Source: Theobroma cacao
Lineage: Eukaryota; Streptophyta; Magnoliopsida; Malvales; Malvaceae
Direction of reading: 5' to 3'
Assembly (NCBI RefSeq): GCF_000208745.1
Contig: NC_030856.1
Location: forward strand, 19,195,834-19,259,833
Length of the DNA stretch: 64,000 bases
A model generated the notes under the pieces. It worked only from the letters and a program-made list of their open reading frames with translations. It did no database searches and was not told where the DNA came from. The stretch's first letter is position 1. Each line of letters opens with the position of its first letter. The position numbers were made by a program, and so were the translations under genes. Shown piece by piece: positions 38,099-46,650 of the stretch.

Positions 38099-38329
38099 CT
38101 TTTGTTTTTCATGATAAAAATTTTATTTTTTTCTTCTTTTTCTTTGTGTTTTGTCCTTTCTGTGAAAAAAAATAACAACAAAAGGTTAAAAGCAAAAAGA
38201 AAAAGAAAAGGAGAAATAAAGCTAATTACCTTCACCAAGGGGAAGAATATAGCACAAAATCAATAAAAAGGTGATAGTACAAAAGAAACCAAGCAGAAAG
38301 AAAGATGGGTTCAGGCAGTTCCCTCTCTT

Positions 38330-38718
38330 TTAATCTTCCCAACTTGCAATTGTTGTTTCAACGAAGTGATTGACCAAATTGTTGGACCTTGCCACCGATC
38401 TTATCAGTTGTTTTCTTTGGACAAGTTGGTGAAGAAGCCTTGCCAGCTCTACATTAGTATGCTGCATTTCTTCTCTTATTGCAGCTAACTCTGCTTTCGA
38501 TCTCCTCGCTCCCTTCTATTTTGGCATGATAATGGAACTTAGTTACTTTTGTAGGGAAAGAAAGCGAGTTTTCGCCAGAAAAGAATGAAAAAAATGGGAG
38601 ACAGGCTATGAAGATAAGGCTATACCTTCCAGGAATATACCCTCACCCTTTTCTTCAATGACATGAGACTTTTCTTAATGGGAACGTTCCATTTACTTGC
38701 CATTTGTCTTGGGGCCAT
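38330..38718 (-). CDS. Small two-exon coiled-coil protein, 85 aa, unknown family
   Basis: Exon 1 is 38718-38647 (24 codons, ATG at 38718, in-frame TAG upstream). The intron is 38646-38516 (131 bp, AGG|GTGAGG ... AAATAG|AAG, phase 0). Exon 2 is 38515-38330 (61 codons plus TAA). The protein starts MAPRQMASKWNVPIKKSL and is strongly basic up to residue 31 (KKRKGARRSK). Residues 34-55 place L34, I37, M41, T44, L48, L51 and L55 at a/d heptad positions, a likely coiled coil; it ends ETTIASWED. There is no signal peptide or membrane segment. A TATA motif lies 50 bp upstream and a minisatellite 300-530 bp upstream. The clean frame across both splice sites favours a real gene. I do not recognise the family; a DNA- or RNA-associated adaptor is possible from charge alone, but this is a guess. 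Confidence 0.6.
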
Positions 38719-38767
38719 GGACTTCTCGCAATCTCTCTATCTGTCAGTCAACCTGTCCTTTTTGTAT

Positions 38768-38773
38768 TTTATA
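38768..38773 (-). promoter_or_regulatory. Candidate TATA box of the 85 aa gene
   Basis: TATAAA on the minus strand, 50 bp before the ATG at 38718. A start site about 30 bp downstream would give a leader of about 20 bp. Confidence 0.4.
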
Positions 38774-39014
38774 ATCAGTACAAAAAAGAAAAGATATTGT
38801 ATTCAAAGCATCAGAATACGCCGATGAAATCAATTCTACATTTATTTTATTGATAAACAACAAGAAGCTAAAAACTGAAAGAAAAAGGGCAAATTACGCA
38901 ACCACAGCAAACAGACACAATTATATAACTATGAAAAGAAATGATCAATACTTAGCATACCGTAAAGTTTAGATTTGCAGCATGAATGAAAGCCAAAAGA
39001 TAAGGAGAGAGAAA

Positions 39015-39245
39015 ATGATGTTTCCAAGAAAGTTCGTAATTGCTTTTATATAGTACCACCAACAGCAAGTTTAGTGTTTATGTTGAGATAATGCTTCCAA
39101 GAACGTTCCTAATTGTTTTTATAGTACCAACAGCAAGTTTAGCGTGTATGTCAAGATGATGTTTCCAAGAAAGTTCCTAATTGCTTTTATAGTACCAACA
39201 ACAAGTTTAGTGTTTATGTCGATGAAGTTTCCAAGAAAGTTCATG
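39015..39245. repeat. Minisatellite upstream of the 85 aa gene
   Basis: About 3.3 tandem copies of a 66-73 bp unit. The phrase 'ttccaagaaagttc' restarts at 39021, 39094, 39162 and 39228, giving periods of 73, 68 and 66 bp. Each full unit also carries 'aattgcttttatagtacca' and 'caagtttagtgtttatgt'. Units differ by a few bases. It lies within 530 bp upstream of the minus-strand gene. Confidence 0.85.
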
Positions 39246-39298
39246 CGAAGGGGTTTCGAACACGTTATTGGGTGGCGGCTGATTAGTCAGCTTGCTAT

Positions 39299-39324
39299 CG
39301 ACCGATAAAGAACGAAATCGGTCG
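39299..39324. promoter_or_regulatory. Perfect 8 bp inverted repeat (CGACCGAT / ATCGGTCG)
   Basis: Two perfect 8 bp arms are separated by 10 bp in a patch (39240-39420) that is visibly richer in G and C than its surroundings. ACGTCA follows at 39349. It could be a hairpin or a dimeric factor site for the divergent genes; function is unknown. Confidence 0.4.
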
Positions 39325-39873
39325 AGTCGTGAGCGGTGCAATAGGAAACGTCAGCAAATCTTGCATCGTTTGTTTTGAATGGGAACTCTCTGCGGGTAGT
39401 GTGGCCCGCCTCTACTCACATATTTTGTCATGTAGCTCAAATGAAGAGAAGATAACCAATTTTAATGTAATGGAGAAACTTCTGTTGAAAGCATTCTTTT
39501 TATTAAAAAAGGTTAATTGAAGAAAACAATATATAGAAAATATCATTACTCATTAACATTCATCAATATATGTAGTGCAGATACATGTGAACTATATGAT
39601 CTAGTGGTTTTTCTAAATTGTGAAGTAACATTAGAAAAAGTGATTAGTTTTAATTTTTGCGTCAATGGACTTCTCTTTTCTATTGCTTGGACTTTTTTGG
39701 GTGAAGGGTAGAGAGCTATTCGACAATGTTTTCTTAGCTCATTTAGGTATGAGAATTTGCCATTGAGTACTAGTGGATAGATATGGAATTGTACAATTAT
39801 GGTTCAGCACAGTTGAGTAATTATATGTTAAAAGAAGCCTTTTGCAAACAGCATAGACTTCGATTGGCATAAG
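39325..39873. other. Intergenic, nothing firmly recognised
   Basis: AT-rich sequence between the GC-richer patch and the copia-like LTR. Open frames near 39329-39711 use a GTG start or overlap each other, and neither shows a domain. Confidence 0.4.
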
Positions 39874-41032
39874 TGTTTAGTACCAATAAAATCACTTTTA
39901 AAAAATATTATTGGGTACATACTAACGAGGTGAAATTGGAAGGAGCAAATCACCCCAAGGAAGCTCATAATTGATGGCATGCAAATAAATGCATTATATT
40001 TGAAGAAATGATAAAAAGAGAGGGGAGGGAGGGTTTTGAGAAGAGAGGGAATTCTTATTATATTTGTTCATTTGAGTGCTATAAAGGTTAATTAAATAAG
40101 ATGGAGGGTTAGTCAATTAATAGTGGGTTGAAACTATGAACTCGAAGTTAGTCAAAACAATAGCTAATTAACTAATATTCTATCTTGAAGCAATTAAAAT
40201 GCTCCAAAGAAGATTAAAAAACTCTTAAGGTTCAGATTAATCGATTAAGGCAACAAGTAAAGCGATTGAACGTGTCTAAAGTCATGGCAAAGATTTGAAG
40301 TTTGCAATTGACCACTTCAATCAATCAAAAAATTTTTGTCAAGTGATCAACATGAAGAGTGAAATCCAAGGATTCAACTAGTTAATGGGCTATGAAGAAC
40401 TAACCAATTAACCTGCACGACAGAAAGCCCTAAACTGATTATGCGCAATCGTATTTCTTATTAAATGAGACAAAAATAAAAAAGCTTCAACAAAAATCGG
40501 AAAGATCAAAATTAAGAAATTTGAGCTGATAGTTCTAAGAACTCTTCTATTACATTTGTTCATAGTGCTTGACTCTTATTTTTAATTTATTGTAATTTCA
40601 TTTGGGTTGTTTTGGTGTATTTAGATAAGTTAGTAATTAGTTACATATTCGTTCAAGCCATAAGTTTGTGAGATTGAGTGTGGAAAACACTCATTGGTTG
40701 TAAGAATGAGTGTGAAAAACACTAGTTGATTGTGATATTCAATGTTGGAAGTATATGTTGGGTTTGTATAACATGAGATCTCACCTTTAAAAGATTAGTA
40801 GAAACTATTAATTCTTTTATTTTAATGAACTTGGATATAAAAATTCTTGACAAGCATTGTCAAGGTAATGGATGTAGATCCGGAAATACCAAATAATTAT
40901 AGATTGCCTTGCAGACCTTTTCTTACTCAATGAACTACTTTCTTATCATTTTTTATCATTCTGTAATTTCTCTCTCTAATTCAATATAAAAAATTCTTGA
41001 AATTCCTAATAGTGCGTAGTTTGGGATCAACA
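39874..41032 (+). repeat. Probable solo copia LTR (copy P)
   Basis: It starts near TGTTTAGTACCAA and ends GTTTGGGATCAACA, comparable to the TGTTGG/CCAACA ends of copy H. Inside are 'gattgagtgtggaaaacac' and 'aatgagtgtgaaaaacac' direct repeats (40673-40733) and 'ggtaatggatgtagat', which are typical of these LTRs. The flanks (ATAAG and AGTTA) do not form a TSD, so the exact left border is uncertain. Confidence 0.5.
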
Positions 41033-41882
41033 AGTTAAAGTCCATATCCAAAATAAAGTATTTTTGTTGGTATTATAAACTATGTGAAATTTTAATTAGC
41101 AAATGAAAGTTTCAACATGCAAAAGAAACTGCTTCTTTCTTTTTATTATTTCATCCAATTCTCTTGGAGCGTTATTCTTCTTTATCAATTTTGAACACCA
41201 TATAATATGAAATAATGAGAAGTGCTAGAATTTTGAGGAGAAGAAAACCCAATCATCTCTCTTTTCTATCATGACTTTTCTGTCAAAGGATTTAAGCTTA
41301 ATTTTTCTAATATATTGTGATTATTTTTTGAAACAAATAAAACTCCTGTTAAACAATAACTTGCTGTCCAGTTAAAGGGCTAACTTAGTAAAATCCTTCT
41401 TTTGGTTCGTTTTACAAGTCCTTTTAGCACAGCAAATTCGTAAGAGACGTGCGATATTCGTTGGTTTTAATAAACAAACATGCTGTAGTCGGGCGAGAGT
41501 AGACAGAGAGGAGCTTTGTTGATTTTAGATTGATTGACTATCTATATATATAAATAACTTATTGAGTAAATTGTCTATTCTGGATACCTCTTTTCTTTCT
41601 GACCTCTGTACAGTTTACGACTATGATTTCCATCAATTTTACATCTTCATCATCTTCTTTCGTTCGAGATTTGGATGAAATCTGTCTAGATTTGGACGGA
41701 TTCAGATCTTAAATTTTCTATCTTCCTCAATGTTCTCACAGTGCATTCGTCAACAATTTGGCATAACAACCACGACAAGTGTGGCCCAGGACGAATACGG
41801 GCCACTTTGTCAAGATGTAAACGCAAGGAATTAAACTTTACCTTCCCACGCACGTCAAACTAAATATATACATGTATCGCCC

Positions 41883-41888
41883 TATAAA
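41883..41888 (+). promoter_or_regulatory. Candidate TATA box of the 126 aa gene
   Basis: TATAAA in the context CCTATAAAGGG, 71 bp before the ATG at 41954, predicting a leader of about 40 bp. Another TATA-like run (CTATATATATAAATAA, near 41541) would give a leader of about 380 bp. Confidence 0.45.
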
Positions 41889-41953
41889 GGGAGGAAAATT
41901 TATGGACAATTTATATAACTTGAGTACATCAAACCAGGGGCTAGTGAGCGAAG

Positions 41954-42481
41954 ATGGTTTCGCTGGGCAGAAGCAAGAACATGTCCCCCTTTACCGCAGC
42001 ACTAAATTCAAGATTACTGCCAAGGGAACGTCAGGTTTTTCTTTCTACTTGTTTGTTTTTTCTCGAAAAGTAAACTTCAAGACATTTATTGGTGCAGAAT
42101 AAAGTTGTTCTTTTGCCCGGTAAGCAGAATTTGTTGATAGTAAACAATAATAACTTAGTTTGATATTTCATTTTATATCAGAAAAGAGGGAAGTTGAAAA
42201 AGCAGGGCAGCAGTATGATGAGAGGGTTGACAGCACAGATGGAAGAGGTTACTTCGGAACAAGAAAGGAGGAAAGAGGAGCAAAGACAACTAAAAGACAA
42301 ACTTAAAGCCATAGAAGCTAAATGTGACCAACTCCGCAAAGAGACCGCCATCGTAATACAGCAGAGTGCCAGCACCCAAATCCGGCTCGCTCTCATGTTT
42401 GAAATCTTAAGAGCAAGAGAAAATAGAGACTTTACCAAAGCAGCTCAACTTGCTCAATCTCTTCGGTACTTCTCTTCATAA
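41954..42481 (+). CDS. Small two-exon coiled-coil protein, 126 aa, unknown family
   Basis: Exon 1 is 41954-42034 (27 codons; an in-frame TGA 9 bp upstream makes this the first ATG). The intron is 42035-42181 (147 bp, CGTCAG|GTTTTT ... TATATCAG|AAAAG, phase 0). Exon 2 is 42182-42481 (99 codons plus TAA). The protein begins MVSLGRSKNMSPFTAAL and has a basic stretch across the exon junction (RERQKRGKLKK). A Glu/Lys/Gln-rich helix follows: L43, M47, V50, then L64, L68, I71, C75, L78, T82 and V85 keep strict 4-3 heptad spacing. The C-terminus is helical-looking (TQIRLALMFEILRARENRD, then AAQLAQSLRYFSS). It has no signal peptide or membrane segment. The lack of stops across 126 codons and the good splice sites support a real gene. 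I do not recognise the family. The larger open frame starting at 41872 is out of phase with exon 2 and is rejected. Confidence 0.7.
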
Positions 42482-42930
42482 TCTTAAGGAAGAATGAACT
42501 CATGGCTTAATGAAACAGAACTGTTTTCTTTTCTTTTTCCTTTCAAAACTTTGATAGCTAATTCATATTACCCTTTATTCTTTTCATCTCTTCTCTTTGT
42601 AGTGAACTCATAATGAAACAGAAGGCATAGTTGGAAGTCTTCGGCGGTGGCTTGCTTGATCAAGCATTGCTTCATTCCAGAGTTGCAGCTAAATTTCTTT
42701 GTTTGATTCTCAATTTTTGCACTTTCTTATTGGATTTTGGCCATCGTAGATTGTGGTAGTAATTTATAGCTTATACCAATATATATTGAAAAAATAATCA
42801 TTACATAAAATTATAATAATACAAATAATGGGTATTTCTATATGGTTTTTTTTTTATTATCTTTTCTGGTATTTAGGTGGAAGTATTTGTATCGTATATT
42901 GAAACAATAAACTATACTTAATAGTAAGTA
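42482..42930. other. 3' flank of the 126 aa gene
   Basis: Probable 3' UTR and flank. 'gaactcat...aatgaaacagaa' occurs twice (about 42497 and 42603). The segment 42732-42786 is repeated with a few changes at 45796-45850, on the other side of a copia fragment. Confidence 0.45.
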
Positions 42931-42950
42931 TAATATATATATATATATAT

Positions 42951-42990
<40 letters not shown>

Positions 42991-42998
42991 TATATATA
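42931..42998. repeat. (AT)n microsatellite
   Basis: Nearly pure AT dinucleotides for about 68 bp with a few phase breaks. Confidence 0.95.
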
Positions 42999-43557
42999 CT
43001 CACATACATACACAAACATAAAAAACTCCTTTTTTTAATTAAATTATATTTATAAATAAAAATTACAATTACAATCAAAATAATTTTCAATAAAGAAAAG
43101 AATCCTTTGCAAAGCAAGCTATGGTCAATGTCACCCAACTTCATCCCCCCAATCTCAGGTAAAACATTAATCTAATACCGAAATCCTTTGCTTGTCAAAC
43201 TATCCATGTCTACCGACTTCTACTTTATTAAATTAACCTCTTGCAGATCTATTTAATGCTGCGCATTCAATTGCTATATAAAAAAAATGTTGTCACCCAC
43301 CGACACAAGAATGAGGATATGATGCAACACGAAATTTTGGCTTGTTAAACTGTTACCATCAATCAAATTTATCTAATATTGTTGAGCAAGAAATTGGACG
43401 GCTGTCATGGAGTCGAATATTATTCATTCCTAGCTAGGAATCTGAAAATAACTCCTCCAAATTGATCTGCTAGCTTCAACCCATTGGCTCTAGCAAACGG
43501 AGAAAGAGTACGTTCAAAACAGTGAGAACTATTTTTTTTTTTCTCATTGGTACCCTA
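42999..43557. other. AT-rich spacer, nothing recognised
   Basis: No gene, domain or clear repeat. A phrase of the type 'atcctttgc....caagctatggtcaatg' has a partial echo ('aatcctttgcttgtcaaactatccatg') about 85 bp later. Confidence 0.4.
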
Positions 43558-43558
43558 N

Positions 43559-43630
<72 letters not shown>
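43559..43630. repeat. (AT)n microsatellite beside an isolated N
   Basis: Some 36 AT units following the single N at 43558. The true length is uncertain because the N marks an assembly uncertainty. Confidence 0.95.
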
Positions 43631-43631
<1 letters not shown>

Positions 43632-43694
43632 GAGAGATCTACTACGCACTATGTTAAAGTCTTAATGGAGATTGAGTTTTCGGTATGATGGAAG

Positions 43695-44873
43695 TAGGGG
43701 CGGAGTTAGTCAATTTTTGTTGGGGGGGCCAAAGACGAAAAAAAATAAAAGCTAAAAATTTTTTAAAAATTAATATGTTGAATTTAACCAACGATCAAAG
43801 ATTGGTAATAGAAATAATTTTATATAACATGTAAAAAAAAAAAAAAAAAACTTATAATAGTTATCTAAGAAAGTTGTGCTCGACGATGTTTCTTAGATTC
43901 AAATTCATCAATTATTTACTTTGTACTGAAAAGACTGACAATATTTTTCTCAATATAAACAACTAAATTATCTGCAAGAAATTCATTATCCATTTTGTTT
44001 CGGAGTCTTGTTTTCACAATTTTCATTATTCAAAAAGCTCTCTGTAGTTGCTGTAGAAATCGAAAGAGTCAAAATAAGGCAAATTAATCTATCAATCAAG
44101 TGGTAATTCTTTAACTTTTCTGTTTCTGTTAATCTCTAGCACAGTTCAGAAAGTGTCTTAATATCTTCAAAACTTTGATGATGAGATATTAAGGTTTGGT
44201 GGCTCAAGTTTAGGAGAATCATTTGAGTGATCTACCTCTTTTCTTTTAAAAAATTTGTCAATTGTTTTCAACTTACTCATATTTTAATCAAACATGAAAA
44301 AAAAAATCAACATTCAATATTCTTATTTATTTATATTTAAACTTAAAAAATAAAACATAAAACTATAATGAATAAAATATAAATAATTAAATACAAAATA
44401 CAAGATTTCATATAATAGTTAAATAATATAAATAGAAAGAATAAGGTAAAAGAAAATTTTACCTCTTTTTAATTTTACACAATAGTGGTGGGTGATCTTT
44501 GTCTTTTCTTGTCCAAACTCACAAGCTCATAAATCTCTTTTCAAGAATAAGGTGTGTTTAATGGTGAGTTACAAGAAAAGAGAAATAAAAATAAAAAGAC
44601 ACAAAAGAGAAGAAAAAAAGAGAAAGAGAAAGAGGTGTAGAGAAACTTAAATTAGGGTAAAGTTAAGTAAGTTTATGAGGTTGTTTGATTTTATATTTAT
44701 ATTAATTATTAAATAAAAAATTTATTTTGAGTGGGTCATTAATAATATATAATAAATAAAAATTTTCAAAAATTTTGGAGGGGCCATTGATAAAATATAT
44801 ATAAAAAATAAATATTTTTAAAAATTTTGGGGGGGCCACGGACCCCCCATTGTTGGCTTACCCTCCGCCCCTG
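43695..44873 (-). mobile_element. hAT transposon relic with perfect 8 bp TSD
   Basis: The ends TAGGGGCGGAG and CTCCGCCCCTG are terminal inverted repeats. The flanks GATGGAAG (43687-43694) and GATGGAAG (44874-44881) are a perfect 8 bp TSD, diagnostic of hAT insertion. Subterminal GGGGGGCC stretches lie at both sides. Only the C-terminal transposase part remains inside, so the copy is not autonomous. Confidence 0.9.
43888..44080 (-). pseudogene. hAT transposase C-terminal dimerisation domain relic
   Basis: The minus strand reads LILTLSISTATTERAF, then IMKIVKTRLRNKMDNEF, LADNLVVYIEKNI, a stop, and IIDEFESKK. This is the hAT dimerisation motif of the plant family often annotated as zinc-finger MYM-type or TTF-type proteins, which normally ends such transposases. 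The N-terminal zinc finger and the catalytic core are absent. Subterminal sequence and TIR follow on both sides. Confidence 0.8.
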
Positions 44874-45066
44874 GATGGAAGGGAGAAAAAAGGAGTTGAT
44901 TCTATTCTTTGAATGAGCAGAAATACAAATCTAGCAAAAGACATTATAATGAGGTTTATATACAAATTAAAAGAGAACCCTATTACTAATATAATTACAA
45001 GAATAACCCTTCCATTAATCAATAATTACAAGTAACTCAGATGCTTACAAATATCAACACATCCCC

Positions 45067-45790
45067 TTAAGATGAGCATGTATATATATTTTCATTACTC
45101 ATCTTGCCAAGTAAGGTGTGGAGTTGAGCTGGTTGCAGTGATTTTGTAAAAATATTTGCAAGTTGCAATTGTGTGGGAACATAGTTTGGAACCATTTTGC
45201 CATTCAATACCTTTTCTTTTATGAAATGGCAATCTAATTCAGTATGCTTTGTCCTCTCGTGGAAGACTGTGTTCTTACATATGTGCAAAGCTAACTGATT
45301 GTCACAAAATAACTCTATTGTTTTAGCATCTTTATTGCCAAAGTCTTTAAACAGATATAAAAGCCACATAATTTTTCACAACAGGTGGAAGCCATTGCTC
45401 TATATTTTGCCTCTATGGAGCTTTTGGCCACCATAGTCTGTTGCTTTGATATCCAACTTATAAGAGAAATACCAAGAAATATGCCAAAGCTTGTGATAGA
45501 TTTTCTAGTATCTTGACAACTATCCAAGTCATAATCAGAAAAGGCTCTTAATGTCAGATCTGCATTTGAAGATAATAGTATACTTTGACCTGTTGTACCC
45601 TTAAGATACCTTAAAACCCTATGTGGAACTTGCATATGAACAATGGATGGCTTATCTATAAACTAAGACAAGACTAGCACTATAAACATAATATTTAGTA
45701 TGGTAATAGACTTACCAACCAATTATCTATATCTCGTTAAGTTTTCTATCAAGGGATCATCACTGCATCTGGACATTGTTTTACTATAAT
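45067..45790 (-). pseudogene. Copia RT C-terminus and RNase H relic
   Basis: From high to low coordinate the minus strand gives a damaged RT end ('DNWLVSLLPY', 'IDKPSIVHMQVPHRVLRYLKGT'), then SDYDLDSCQDTRKSITSF, GISLISWISKQQTMVAKSS and EAKYRAMAS. After a frameshift near 45340 come LFCDNQLALHICKNTVFHER, KHTELDCHFIKEKV and FTKSLQPAQ. These are the RNase H motifs of Ty1/copia. The catalytic DAD-type motif has changed (FSDYDLD). Stops lie in the RT part and the 5' remainder is missing beyond 45790. It ends on a polypurine tract and LTR. Confidence 0.85.
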
Positions 45791-45795
45791 CAATT

Positions 45796-45850
45796 GGATT
45801 TTAGCCCATTGTAGATTGTGGTAGTAATTTATAGTTTATACAAATATATA
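45796..45850 (+). repeat. Duplicate of the 3' flank of the 126 aa gene
   Basis: About 55 bp ('gtagattgtggtagtaatttatag' core) match 42732-42786 with roughly five differences. The two copies bracket the copia/hAT block, and the second abuts the CACTA terminus. Confidence 0.75.
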
Positions 45851-45869
45851 TCACTACCAAAAACCAAGC

Positions 45870-46400
45870 TTTTTTCGACAGAATTTTTCGTTGGAAAAAG
45901 TTAAAATTCCATTGAAAATACCTTTTTTCGAAAGATTTCCAACAGAAAAATTCGTTGAAAATTCCACCAGAAAAAGCCTCATCAGTAATACTTTTCATTG
46001 CAAATCCGTTGAAACTTTCCAACAAAAAATTTTGTTGGAAAAAATGCATAATCTATTGGCTATCCCTTTGTGATTCCATTGGAAATTCTTTTCAAATGGA
46101 ATTCCGTTAAAAATTTTCAATGGAATTTTTCGTTGGACAATAAATTCCGATAGAAAATTCTGTTGGAAATAATTCTGTAGGAAATGAATTTCCAATGAAA
46201 TTCCATTGGAAAAGCATTCCAAACTGAGAATTCCGTTGGAAATTTCCAACGGATGTTTTTGTTGACAACACATTTCCAATGGAATTTCATTGGAAATTTC
46301 CAACGAAATTTTCCGTTGGTGATGTATTTTCAACGAAAAATTCTTTTACTAATTTTCAATTGCATATCCTGCTAGTATTTCTTTTCCAACAAAAATTAGC
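45870..46400. repeat. Subterminal repeats of the CACTA element
   Basis: Some 15-20 copies of a short unit around TTCCGTTGGAAATTTCCAACGG occur in both orientations, many as adjacent palindromes. In En/Spm-type elements such units are binding sites for the TNPA-like protein. Open frames across them are by-products of the repetition. Confidence 0.8.
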
Positions 46401-46650
46401 AATTAAAATTTCGATAATAAATAATCAATTGACATCCACAATTGACTTTCAAAATATATAAAAAAAACACACATTAAAAATCGAGATTCAAAGTCAAGTT
46501 CATACAATTCAGAATTGTCATAAACACACAATATCTAAAAATGTTAAACACATATGAACATAAAGCTAAATGTGTTATTAAACACCTATACTAAAAAGTA
46601 TCCAAGTGTAGCAGTGAAAAAGAGACATCATATCATGAAATGTTGTGTTC

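Larger units (their letters stand above)
43631..45061 (-). repeat. 3' LTR of a copia element, split by a hAT relic
   Basis: On the minus strand the LTR starts TGTTGATATTTG at 45061, directly after a polypurine tract (CATCTTAAGGGGATG, 45062-45076), and ends near 43631. Without the hAT element and its TSD it is only about 244 bp, a usual size for small copia LTRs. The upstream pol remnant is at 45067-45790. Confidence 0.65.

Noticed and set aside
39329..39711. Two ORFs of 63-64 codons between the divergent genes
   Set aside because: The first uses GTG as start, and the second is an AT-rich overlap. No domain, splice partner or start context supports them.
41872..42102. 76-codon ORF over exon 1 of the 126 aa gene
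   Set aside because: Joining it to exon 2 through the same donor gives a wrong phase and a quick stop, while the ATG at 41954 in another frame joins perfectly.
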